Shown here one piece after another: positions 31,671 to 39,765 of a stretch of DNA of 41,101 nucleotides. The first letter of the stretch is position 1, and each line of letters begins with the position of its first letter. The translations under genes and the position numbers were made by a program. Under the pieces are notes generated by a model. That model made no database searches, was not told the origin of the DNA, and saw nothing but the letters and a program-made list of their open reading frames with translations. Source of the DNA: an uncultured SAR86 cluster bacterium. Its GTDB lineage: Bacteria; Pseudomonadota; Gammaproteobacteria; Magnimaribacterales; D2472. Location of the stretch: NCBI GenBank assembly GCA_902513515.1, contig CABXNE010000001.1:1-41101 (forward strand), in the 5' to 3' direction.

Positions 31671-32450
31671 ATGAAAAAAGTTTTGATTATAGGTTACGGA
31701 GATCTTGGAAGACGGGTTGCAGCCAGCCTTCCTGACCAAGAATTTATAGGAGTTTCTAGAAGCGTGCCTACTAACTTAGCCAATGTTGAATTCATCAAGC
31801 AAGATTGGATCAGCGAATCAAGTTTAAATCTATCTTCTAAAGATTTTTCAACCATTATCTTGATATTAAAACCAACCTCATCAGACATAGATGGCTATCA
31901 GCAAGGATTCTTAGATGCGTCATACCAAATAATGAATTTTTTTAATAATAATATAAGTTATGAGAAATTGGTTATTGTTAGTTCAACCAGGGTTTATGGC
32001 TTAAACAATGGAAGAAAGATCACCGAAGCAGTGAAACCTTTGCCTGATGATAATCAAGCAAGAATTATTTTAGAGTATGAAGAGTTTGTGTCACGTGAAT
32101 CAAAAGTAGAGCCACTGATTTTGCGCCCATCAGGATTATATGATGAACAAACTCATTGGATGAGAAATCATGTGAATGCTTTTGATGGAAAAAAATATCC
32201 TCTCCGCTTTGCGGAAGCTAATATGTTTAGCAGGGATAATCTTGCATTGGTAATAGCAAACTATATCTCCAATAAAGATTCAGTCCATATTTCCGGGCCG
32301 ATGATTTGCAGTGAGAAAGCTCGAAAGTACAGTGAGATTTTTTCTATTATATGCCCTGGGCATTCTTTTAAAGATTTTTTTATAAGTTCAGACAATATTG
32401 GAAAATCATTTGACCCACAAAAGTTATTAGAAAGCGGTTTAATGAGATAA
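31671..32450 (+). CDS. NAD(P)-binding epimerase/dehydratase-like protein (extended SDR)
   Basis: A 259-residue Rossmann protein. It starts with the dinucleotide loop GYGDLGRRVA (residues 8-17), followed by short, divergent SDR elements: VIVSSTRVYG near residue 104 carries the catalytic Ser and the VYG Tyr, and LRPSGLYDEQT follows later. It resembles the YeeZ-type atypical extended SDRs annotated as nucleoside-diphosphate-sugar epimerases. The canonical lysine downstream of the Tyr is not obvious, so the activity is uncertain. It is upstream of yicC in the same direction with a 24-bp gap. Confidence 0.8.
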   Translation: MKKVLIIGYGDLGRRVAASLPDQEFIGVSRSVPTNLANVEFIKQDWISESSLNLSSKDFSTIILILKPTSSDIDGYQQGFLDASYQIMNFFNNNISYEKLVIVSSTRVYGLNNGRKITEAVKPLPDDNQARIILEYEEFVSRESKVEPLILRPSGLYDEQTHWMRNHVNAFDGKKYPLRFAEANMFSRDNLALVIANYISNKDSVHISGPMICSEKARKYSEIFSIICPGHSFKDFFISSDNIGKSFDPQKLLESGLMR

Positions 32451-32474
32451 TAGTGAAAAGTATTTAGGAATCAT

Positions 32475-33326
32475 ATGTTTTACAGCATGACAGGATATGG
32501 GACAGGGCAAGCTACCTCAAAGAAGATGGAGGTTTTGTGTGAAATTAAGTCAGTTAACAATAGGTTTGTAGATATTTCTTTCAGAGGATACAGCCTACCA
32601 AATGATCTAGAGGAATATATAAAAAATCAGATAAAGAAAAAGTTCCTGAGAGGCTCTTTTGAAGTAAAAATCCATGATAATTTCCAATCAGACCATTCGT
32701 ATGAGCTTAATCAAGATAGCATCAGGAACTTGAAGAGCACCTTAAAAGATAGCAAAGATTTTAAACACTTGAATCTTAAATTAAGCGATCTTAGAGATAT
32801 CCCTGGTCTATTAACAGTTAGGACGTCAAAAAAGGATATTTCAATTTTAGGCAAGAAAGCATTAAACATAGCAATAAAGAACTTAGTAGAATCCAGGGCC
32901 AAGGAAGGCCAAAAAATAGAGAAAATCATTCTAGCTAAGACGTTATTTTTAAAAAATGCACATCAAAAATTATTAAAGTCAGCGCCCTCATTGCTGAAGC
33001 ATAGAGTCAAATCCATCAAGAATAAGTTCATTCAAAAGAATGTTGATATTAATAAAGATGAGATAGCTAATGAACTCTCAAATGTGGCCTTAAAACATGA
33101 TATAGCTGAAGAGCTTGAAAGAATTAGCTTTCATATTGAGTCGCTAAATAAATTATTTAAACTTAAAAATACTCATGGTAAAAAAATGGACTTTATTCTT
33201 CAAGAATTATTTAGAGAAGTAAATACTCTATCAGTTAAAATAGAAAAACCAGATTTAAAAGATTTAGCATTAACCATGAAGTTAAAGGTAGAGGAACTGC
33301 GTGAGCAGGCTCAAAATTTAGAGTGA
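32475..33326 (+). CDS. yicC: YicC/YloC family endoribonuclease
   Basis: A 283-residue member of the YicC family. The N-terminal signature is MFYSMTGYGTGQ, followed by CEIKSVNNRFVDISFR. The C-terminal domain contains the LSNVALKHDIAEELERISFHIESLNKLF block and a KKMDFILQELFREVNTLSVK segment (family pattern GRKLDFLLQEMNREANTLGSKs), with acidic metal-binding residues. E. coli YicC is an endoribonuclease involved in small-RNA turnover. Coupling to gmk through a TGATG overlap is the typical arrangement in proteobacteria. Confidence 0.94.
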   Translation: MFYSMTGYGTGQATSKKMEVLCEIKSVNNRFVDISFRGYSLPNDLEEYIKNQIKKKFLRGSFEVKIHDNFQSDHSYELNQDSIRNLKSTLKDSKDFKHLNLKLSDLRDIPGLLTVRTSKKDISILGKKALNIAIKNLVESRAKEGQKIEKIILAKTLFLKNAHQKLLKSAPSLLKHRVKSIKNKFIQKNVDINKDEIANELSNVALKHDIAEELERISFHIESLNKLFKLKNTHGKKMDFILQELFREVNTLSVKIEKPDLKDLALTMKLKVEELREQAQNLE

Positions 33327-33955
33327 TGAAAGATCCAAAGCTTTTTTTGGTTTCGGCTCCATCTGGCGCAGGCAAGTCTTCTTTGATTGATGCAGTTTTA
33401 GCTACAGCAAATCAGTCTGATCTGCCTTTAGAGCTATCTATTTCTTACACAACAAGATCACCAAGAAAAGGCGAGTCAAATGGCAATCAATATTTCTTTA
33501 TTTCTGAAGAAGATTTTCTAGATAAAAAAAATTCTGATTTTTTTCTTGAACATGCTGAGGTTCATGGCAATTGGTATGGCACTTCTTTAGATTTTGTTCA
33601 ATCAAAACTAAGCTCAGGAATTAATTTGATTCTTGAGATTGATGTTCAGGGGTTTAGGCAAATTAATGATTTGTCTCTTAATCATGATTCGATCTTTATT
33701 CTCCCCCCCTCTATTCATTCTCTAGAAGAAAGAATAAAAAGCAGGGGAGATGAAGACCTAGAGTCAATTAATTTAAGATTAAAAAACGCAAAAGATGAAT
33801 TGACTTATGCAAATGAATATAAGCATATTATTATTAACGATTCTTTTGACGATGCACACAAAGAGCTTTTCAGTATTATTTCTCAAGAAAACCCAGTAAA
33901 TAAGCAAAATAGAGAAGAAGTTCAACAGTTTTTAGCTCAGCTATTGTCTTATTAG
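33326..33955 (+). CDS. gmk: Guanylate kinase
   Basis: Gmk phosphorylates GMP to GDP with ATP. The P-loop SAPSGAGKSS lies at residues 10-19. The GMP-binding YTTRSPRKGESNGNQYFF stretch and the ILEIDVQGFRQI segment are canonical. The ATG at 33326 overlaps the yicC stop (TGATG); a GTG one codon earlier is possible but less likely. At 209 residues the enzyme is complete. It lies upstream of rpoZ and spoT as in many gammaproteobacteria. Confidence 0.96.
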   Translation: MKDPKLFLVSAPSGAGKSSLIDAVLATANQSDLPLELSISYTTRSPRKGESNGNQYFFISEEDFLDKKNSDFFLEHAEVHGNWYGTSLDFVQSKLSSGINLILEIDVQGFRQINDLSLNHDSIFILPPSIHSLEERIKSRGDEDLESINLRLKNAKDELTYANEYKHIIINDSFDDAHKELFSIISQENPVNKQNREEVQQFLAQLLSY

Positions 33956-33993
33956 GCAAATAAACACTAAAATACGCCCTCGGAGAAAACATT

Positions 33994-34266
33994 ATGGCAA
34001 GAATTACAGTAGAAGGTTGTTTAGACAAGGTCCAAAGCAGATTTGAATTAATCTTATTGGCATCTGGAAGAGCAAGACAACTTTCAACAACCAGCAGAGA
34101 ACCAATGGTAGAGTGGGAAGATGATAAACCTACTATTGTTGCTTTGAGGGAAATTGAAGAAGGGCTAATTACAAAAGAGATCCTTGATAAGACTCTTGAA
34201 GAGGATGTATTGTTAGATGAGTTTGCTATCGACAGAGAAAAGCCACAAGACGAAATTATCGGCTAA
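33994..34266 (+). CDS. rpoZ: RNA polymerase omega subunit
   Basis: A 90-residue omega subunit, starting [20 protein letters not shown] and continuing with LASGRARQL, which holds the conserved residues that clamp beta-prime. [11 protein letters not shown] follows in the C-terminal half. Omega aids polymerase assembly and contributes to ppGpp binding site 1, and its gene lies directly upstream of spoT here as in E. coli. The 38-bp gap upstream holds a TAAAAT box and GGAG, so it may also have its own promoter. Confidence 0.97.
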   Translation: MARITVEGCLDKVQSRFELILLASGRARQLSTTSREPMVEWEDDKPTIVALREIEEGLITKEILDKTLEEDVLLDEFAIDREKPQDEIIG

Positions 34267-34287
34267 TGTTAATCCTGGAGCTTCTAA

Positions 34288-36510
34288 TTGAGTGAACGGG
34301 CTATCCCCAATCAAGCTCTTTTAGATTTCTCTAACAGAAAGCTTCTTTCACCAGTTCCAAAAAAACTTTACGAATCTGCACAAGCCTATCTTTCTAAGAA
34401 AGAGTTAGACCTTTTACAAACTGCATACAATGTTGCTTTTGAGGCGCATAAGGATCAGTTTCGCAAAGAAGGCTCAGCCTACATAACTCACCCTATTGCA
34501 GTTGCAACAATTTTAATAGAGCTTCATTTAGATATTGAGACAGTCTGCGCAGGCTTAATGCATGATGTCTTAGAGGACAGCTTCATCAAGAAATCTTACT
34601 TGGAAAAACTATTTGGCAAAGATATTGTTGCAATAGTAGATGGTGTCAGCAATCTAAATAAGCTTGATTTCGATAGCATCGAAGATCGCAACGCTAATAA
34701 TTTACAAAAAATGGCTTTAGCTATGTCGAAGGACATAAGAGTAATAATTGTAAAGCTGTGCGATCGATTACATAACATGAGAACCATTGAGTTTTTACCC
34801 AGAGAAAAGCAAATTAGAAAATCAATCGAAACCATAGATCTCTATGGCCCGATTGCAATTAGAATTGGTATGCAAAACATTCGTGTTGAGCTTGAGGATT
34901 TGGCTTTTCACTGCCTTCATCCCATGCGCGCAAGAATGCTTGAATCAGCAATTAAACAAGCAGTTGGCGGAAGGCAAAGGATTATTTCTAAACTTCGTAA
35001 ACAATTTAAGTATTACTTAAAAAATAATGATATTTTGGCAACCGTTCAAGGAAGGCAAAAATCTTTATACAGTATTTATAGAAAGATTAAAAATAAGAAG
35101 AAACCATTTTCTGAAATATTAGATGTATATGCATTTAGAGTAATTGTAAATTCTGTAGATGATGCATATAGATCATTAGGCATTATTCATAATATTCACA
35201 AGCCTATTGGAAAAAAATTTAAAGATTATATTGCCATTCCAAAATCAAATGGCTATCAGGCAATTCATACATCCCTTATTGCTCTAGACGGTGTTCCAAT
35301 TGAGGTGCAGATTCAAACCAAAAGCATGGAGATTATTGCTGAAAATGGAATTTCGGCACATTGGTCATATAAAACAAAAGATAACGTAACCTCAGAATCA
35401 ATGGGTGCAAAGAAATGGATTGAAAGCTTCACTGATTTAAGTAAAGCTTCTGCTGATACCCATGAATTTGTTGAAGCAATTAAGACCGATTTAGTTTATG
35501 ACGAGGTGTATGTTTTTACACCAGCAGGCAGAATTGTAAATTTAAAATCTGGCTCAACACCAATTGATTTAGCCTATGAACTTCATACAGACCTTGGGAA
35601 TCATGCAGTTGCATGTAAGGTAAATAGAAAATATGCACCACTTAATATTCGTCTCGAAAATGGACAATCAATTGAAATTATTACCTCAGACAAACAAGAG
35701 GTTAGTCCAGACTGGCTAAATTTTGTAGTGACTAGTAAGGCTAGGTCTTCGATACGTCTAGCACTTCGAAATCAAAAAATTTCACAATCTAGGAAAGCAG
35801 GCAAATTAATGCTTGAAAGTGAATTAAAGAGAGGAGGTGTCACCCTTGATCAGTATAGAGGCAGTAAAATGTCTAGGATTCTAGAAATGATAGGAGTGAA
35901 ATCGCTTAATGAGCTTTTAATTGATTTAGGGTCTGGAAAAAAGACAGGAGCATTAGTTGCTGAGAGGTTCTTTTCAGGTTTAAAGATTAGAAAAAATAAA
36001 AATCCTAAACTCAAAGCAATGGTTTTATCCGATCATCAAATTGAAGGTGTGTCAGTTATATATGCAAAATGTTGCATGCCCATTCACGGTGATCCAATAA
36101 CCGCACATTCAGATACAGATAGAGGCATTGTAATTCATCATGCAAGATGTAGGCAGGTTGCTCCTCATAGAAGCCATAATATTTCATCAAGATATTTTCC
36201 AGCAATGTGGGGAAGTGATAGTACAGAACTTCATTATAAAGGGCATGTTAAAATTCAAGCAGAAGATAGGCCTGGGATATTGGCTGATATTGCATCGGTT
36301 TTTACTAAATCCAACCTTAATATAGTTAATATTCAAAGCAGAGACATTGACGCAATGATCATTGAGTTTGTTGTGGAGGTAGAAGTTCTGAATACTGATT
36401 CATTGAATAAATTGATGGTAAAATTACGCTCACTAAGATACGTTACAAGCTGCTCAAGAATAGTAAACGACACCAAAACCAAAAATGAAAAAACTAATTT
36501 CTACAAATAA
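34288..36510 (+). CDS. spoT: Bifunctional (p)ppGpp synthetase/hydrolase SpoT
   Basis: A 740-residue RelA/SpoT homologue. The hydrolase domain has the intact HDVLED motif near residue 92. The synthetase domain (about 240-360) includes LDVYAFRVIV, KSNGYQAIHTS and EVQIQT. A TGS domain follows (about 400-460, VFTPAGRIVNLKSGSTPIDLAYELH), then the conserved-cysteine region with YAKCCMPIHGD, and a C-terminal ACT domain (about 655-730). The start is TTG at 34288 with GGAG eight bases upstream. No relA-type gene is in the window, so SpoT may handle both synthesis and degradation. Confidence 0.95.
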   Translation: MSERAIPNQALLDFSNRKLLSPVPKKLYESAQAYLSKKELDLLQTAYNVAFEAHKDQFRKEGSAYITHPIAVATILIELHLDIETVCAGLMHDVLEDSFIKKSYLEKLFGKDIVAIVDGVSNLNKLDFDSIEDRNANNLQKMALAMSKDIRVIIVKLCDRLHNMRTIEFLPREKQIRKSIETIDLYGPIAIRIGMQNIRVELEDLAFHCLHPMRARMLESAIKQAVGGRQRIISKLRKQFKYYLKNNDILATVQGRQKSLYSIYRKIKNKKKPFSEILDVYAFRVIVNSVDDAYRSLGIIHNIHKPIGKKFKDYIAIPKSNGYQAIHTSLIALDGVPIEVQIQTKSMEIIAENGISAHWSYKTKDNVTSESMGAKKWIESFTDLSKASADTHEFVEAIKTDLVYDEVYVFTPAGRIVNLKSGSTPIDLAYELHTDLGNHAVACKVNRKYAPLNIRLENGQSIEIITSDKQEVSPDWLNFVVTSKARSSIRLALRNQKISQSRKAGKLMLESELKRGGVTLDQYRGSKMSRILEMIGVKSLNELLIDLGSGKKTGALVAERFFSGLKIRKNKNPKLKAMVLSDHQIEGVSVIYAKCCMPIHGDPITAHSDTDRGIVIHHARCRQVAPHRSHNISSRYFPAMWGSDSTELHYKGHVKIQAEDRPGILADIASVFTKSNLNIVNIQSRDIDAMIIEFVVEVEVLNTDSLNKLMVKLRSLRYVTSCSRIVNDTKTKNEKTNFYK

Positions 36511-36868
36511 AGCACCAGCAGCCATCGGACCATATTCTCAAGCTATTCAATGGGGAGACGTCGTATTTATTTCAGGGCAGGTGGCTTTCATTCCTGCAAC
36601 TGGAGAACTAAATAATAATACTTTTGAGAATGAGGTTAACCAGGTTATAGATAATTTAGATGCAATATGCAAAGAAGCAGGGGGAGGCTTGGATAACATA
36701 TTGAAACTAAGTATTTTTTTAACAGATCTTGCCAATTTTGATGCTGTGAATAATCTTATGAAAAAGAGATTCTCTGAACCTTTTCCTGCGCGCTCAACAA
36801 TAGAGGTATCCAGATTACCCAAAGATGTAAATGTTGAGATGGATGCTATTTTATCGATAGAAGTTTAA
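36485..36868 (+). CDS. ridA: RidA family enamine/imine deaminase
   Basis: A 127-residue YjgF/YER057c/UK114 protein that hydrolyses reactive 2-aminoacrylate-type enamines made by PLP enzymes. It shows the family markers APAAIGPYSQAIQWGDVVFISGQ at the N terminus, then LDNILKLSIFLTDLANFDAVN, and the C-terminal PARSTIEVSRLPKDVNVEMDAI with the substrate-binding Arg and Glu. It overlaps spoT by 26 bp and is followed by pyrB with a TAATG overlap. Its likely substrates include intermediates of PLP lyases such as the diaminopropionate ammonia-lyase encoded at 4705-5880. Confidence 0.95.
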   Translation: MKKLISTNKAPAAIGPYSQAIQWGDVVFISGQVAFIPATGELNNNTFENEVNQVIDNLDAICKEAGGGLDNILKLSIFLTDLANFDAVNNLMKKRFSEPFPARSTIEVSRLPKDVNVEMDAILSIEV

Positions 36869-37782
36869 TGTCTAAGAACTTAATTAATTTTTCTGACCTT
36901 ACCAAGAAAGATATTTTTGATTTAATTGAGCTTGCAAATAACTTTAAGTCTGAGGATTCTTTAGACTATCGAAATGAAAATTTATTTCCTGATAAGAAGA
37001 TTGTTTCTATGTTCTGTGAGCCAAGCACCAGAACAAAGCTTTCTTTTGAAATCGCTGCACATAACCTAGGTGCAAAATTTATAGATTTTGATTTATCGAA
37101 TTCCTCCATGAAGAAGGGAGAGACCCTTGAGGATACGATGGATGCTATAGAGATGATGGGAGTTGATTTATGCATTCTGCGCCACTCTGAATCAGTTATA
37201 CATGACTTTGTAAAAAATTTTTCAAACATGCAATTTATTAATGCAGGAGAAGGTTCAATTTCACATCCCACTCAAACATTAATTGACTTAATGACCATTA
37301 ATGAATCAAAAGAAAAATTTGAGAACCTCAATATCACCATTGTTGGAGATCTTGATCATTCAAGGGTAGTGAATTCTTTTATCGAAGCAATTCAAATCGT
37401 TGGATATAAAAGCATAAAGTTTTGTGGCCACCCGGATCTTTGTAAAAATTTTATAGAGAGCTCTATCGGTAATTTTGAACCTGAGCTAGAGACTGCATTG
37501 CAAGATGCTCATGTAGTAATGGCGTTAAGGATTCAAAATGAGAGGTTGTCAGAAAAACTTACCATCGGTGCCAATGATTACATTGAGAGATACCAAATCA
37601 ATGTTGACTCACTTCAGGTAGCAGATCCTGAAATGATTTTATTACATCCAGGGCCGGTAAACTTCGGAATTGAATTAAGCAAAGAAGCTAGCGACTTAGG
37701 GAACTGCAAAATTAGAAACCAAATTTTTAATGGTGTTGGTATGAGAATGGCGATCTTAACTAAACTTTTCTCTCAAGCATAA
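36868..37782 (+). CDS. pyrB: Aspartate carbamoyltransferase, catalytic chain
   Basis: PyrB joins carbamoyl phosphate and aspartate in pyrimidine synthesis. The carbamoyl phosphate site is CEPSTRTKLSFE, with the catalytic lysine equivalent in SSMKKGETLEDT. HPTQTLIDL and the aspartate-domain blocks GDLDHSRVVNS, MALRIQNERL and LHPGPVNFGIEL are all present. At 304 residues it is full length. No regulatory pyrI chain follows; the next gene is the convergent ribE, overlapping by 23 bp, so the enzyme may act as an unregulated trimer or with a dihydroorotase-like partner elsewhere. Confidence 0.95.
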   Translation: MSKNLINFSDLTKKDIFDLIELANNFKSEDSLDYRNENLFPDKKIVSMFCEPSTRTKLSFEIAAHNLGAKFIDFDLSNSSMKKGETLEDTMDAIEMMGVDLCILRHSESVIHDFVKNFSNMQFINAGEGSISHPTQTLIDLMTINESKEKFENLNITIVGDLDHSRVVNSFIEAIQIVGYKSIKFCGHPDLCKNFIESSIGNFEPELETALQDAHVVMALRIQNERLSEKLTIGANDYIERYQINVDSLQVADPEMILLHPGPVNFGIELSKEASDLGNCKIRNQIFNGVGMRMAILTKLFSQA

Positions 37783-38371
37783 CTCTTTTTACTGTTTCCA
37801 CAGTATTGATGGTTGCTTGTTCGACTTCAATATTTATTAGGTCTCCCTTTTTTATCTCTTTGAAAGTAGTGACTGATAAAGTTTCAGGAATAAGATGGAT
37901 ATAGAATGATGACCTGAGTACTTTTCCAATGGTTAAACTACATCCATCTAATGCCACATAGCCCTTGTAAAAAAAATATTCTTTCAAGTTTGCAGGAATT
38001 CTAATTTGCAGATCTTTTGTTTCCTGCCTATTAATCACTTTTAGCACTTCTCCAGTTCCGTGAATGTGACCAGAGACTAGGTGCCCACCAATTTCTGTTT
38101 TAACGGTCATGGAACGTTCGAGGTTGACCTTTCGTGATCTAGAGATATTTTCTAGATTAGTTTTCTCTAGCGTTTCTTTAATAACATCAAACTCCAAGGC
38201 ATCTGTTTTACCCTTTTTTACGGTAAGACAGACCCCATTAACTGAGACGCTAGCACCTTTTAATAAGTTTTTAGAAAAGCCTTTTGGAGCTTTGATGATC
38301 AATGATGTGTAATCTTTGCATTTAATAATTTTTTGAACATGACCTGTGCCGCTAACAATTCCAGTAAACAT
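37760..38371 (-). CDS. ribE: Riboflavin synthase, alpha chain
   Basis: This enzyme dismutates two 6,7-dimethyl-8-ribityllumazine molecules to riboflavin. It has two tandem lumazine-binding barrels, each beginning with the family pattern ([10 protein letters not shown] at residue 1, and KTEIGGHLVSGHIHGTGEV near residue 90). VNGVCLTV and LDGCSLTIG are the paired ligand-binding loops. The frame opens four codons earlier, but the ATG at 38371 is the conserved start and overlaps the pyrE stop (TAATG). The product is 203 residues. It is last in the leftward rph-pyrE-ribE run. Confidence 0.95.
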   Translation of the reverse strand: MFTGIVSGTGHVQKIIKCKDYTSLIIKAPKGFSKNLLKGASVSVNGVCLTVKKGKTDALEFDVIKETLEKTNLENISRSRKVNLERSMTVKTEIGGHLVSGHIHGTGEVLKVINRQETKDLQIRIPANLKEYFFYKGYVALDGCSLTIGKVLRSSFYIHLIPETLSVTTFKEIKKGDLINIEVEQATINTVETVKRVMLERKV

Positions 38372-39018
38372 TATGCACCCCAACTACTTCTATATTGTTC
38401 TAGTTCTTCTACATAGGAGTGAAAATTTTGATTGTTGTGAGAGTACTCTATAAGAGCATCTAAGTTGATAATAGATGAGACATGAATACCAAAATCTTTT
38501 TCGAGCTCTGTTTTGGCAGACAAGTCACCATTTCCTTTTTCCTGCCTATCTAAGCCAACAAGGAAGATCTTGGGCGTTCCATTTAGATCTTTTAAAATTT
38601 TAATAGATTCCCTTGCAGCAGTTCCGGCAGATAAAACATCGTCAATAATCAATACATTTCCAGTTGGATTGGCCCCAATAATATTGCCACCCTCACCATG
38701 ATCCTTGATTTCTTTTCTATTGAAAGAAAGAGGGCAAGGGTTACCTCTTTGACTAAAGACCGTTGCAACAATTGATCCCAAAAAGATTCCTTTGTATGCG
38801 GGACCATAAAGACTGTCAAATTCCATACGCGAATCTTCAATAGCATCGACATAGCAATTAGCCAGTTTGAATAAATCACAGCCATTAAGCATTTTTGCTG
38901 CATTAAAAAAATAAGGGCTGTCTCTTCCAGATTTTAGTTTAAATTTTCCAAACTCTAAGGCATTTGAATGAAGCGCTAATTCAATGAAAGTTTTTTGAAA
39001 ATCTTTTAGCTCAGACAT
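38371..39018 (-). CDS. pyrE: Orotate phosphoribosyltransferase
   Basis: PyrE makes orotidine monophosphate from orotate and PRPP. The N-terminal [14 protein letters not shown] orotate-binding segment and the PRPP motif [13 protein letters not shown] (about residues 120-132) are intact. YGPAYKGI and the flexible-loop stretch [13 protein letters not shown] complete the active site. At 215 residues it has the usual length. It overlaps rph by 13 bp, the classical rph-pyrE pairing of gammaproteobacteria. Confidence 0.96.
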   Translation of the reverse strand: MSELKDFQKTFIELALHSNALEFGKFKLKSGRDSPYFFNAAKMLNGCDLFKLANCYVDAIEDSRMEFDSLYGPAYKGIFLGSIVATVFSQRGNPCPLSFNRKEIKDHGEGGNIIGANPTGNVLIIDDVLSAGTAARESIKILKDLNGTPKIFLVGLDRQEKGNGDLSAKTELEKDFGIHVSSIINLDALIEYSHNNQNFHSYVEELEQYRSSWGA

Positions 39019-39710
39019 GACTTTTGAAAACTTATTATATCTGCAATGCCGTTTGAAGCAGATTCAATCATTTCATCGAGTTCATTTTTAGTGAAAGGAT
39101 ATTTTTCAGCTGTTCCTTGTATTTCTATGATTCCCCCGCTTTCGGTCATGACTACATTCAAATCTGTGTCAGCAGAGCTATCTTCGTCATAATCTAAATC
39201 TAAAAGAGGACGACCGTCTTTTAACCCTACTGAAATAGCTGCAACATGCTCTTTGATTGCCCTTTGATCATCATGAGAGTTTTTGATGGCCTCAAATAAA
39301 GCAACACAAGCGCCTGAAATAGATGCCGTTCTTGTTCCCCCATCTGCCTGTATTACATCACAGTCAATGTTTATTGTTTTATCTTTCAGGTACCTAAGGT
39401 CAACAGCTTGTCTCAATGATCTGCCTATTAGTCGTTGAATTTCCATGGTCCTGCCACTTTGTTTGCCTCTGGCAGCTTCTCTATTCATTCGTTCGTGGGT
39501 TGATCGAGGCAACATTCCATATTCTGCGGTAATCCAACCTTCATTTGAGCCTCTCATCCACCTGGGCACATGATTTTCAATGCTTGCTGTACAAATTATA
39601 TGAGTATCTCCAAACTTTATTATGGCAGAACCTTCAGCATGTTTATTCACGCCAACCTCAATTGCTAGAGGTCTCATTTCGTCATTTGATCTATTATTTT
39701 TTCTTGTCAT
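39006..39710 (-). CDS. rph: Ribonuclease PH
   Basis: A 234-residue phosphorolytic 3'-5' exoribonuclease that trims tRNA 3' ends. Conserved parts include [40 protein letters not shown] (the phosphate-binding arginines), [17 protein letters not shown] and the acidic [16 protein letters not shown] segment that binds metal. It is full length, unlike the frameshifted rph of E. coli K-12. It heads the rph-pyrE-ribE run and is divergent from the lipoprotein amidohydrolase gene. Confidence 0.96.
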   Translation of the reverse strand: MTRKNNRSNDEMRPLAIEVGVNKHAEGSAIIKFGDTHIICTASIENHVPRWMRGSNEGWITAEYGMLPRSTHERMNREAARGKQSGRTMEIQRLIGRSLRQAVDLRYLKDKTINIDCDVIQADGGTRTASISGACVALFEAIKNSHDDQRAIKEHVAAISVGLKDGRPLLDLDYDEDSSADTDLNVVMTESGGIIEIQGTAEKYPFTKNELDEMIESASNGIADIISFQKSCLS

Positions 39711-39765
39711 ATAAATATTATATCTCTTTAAATGGCCCTATAATCTTTATAGAGGAAAATCTATT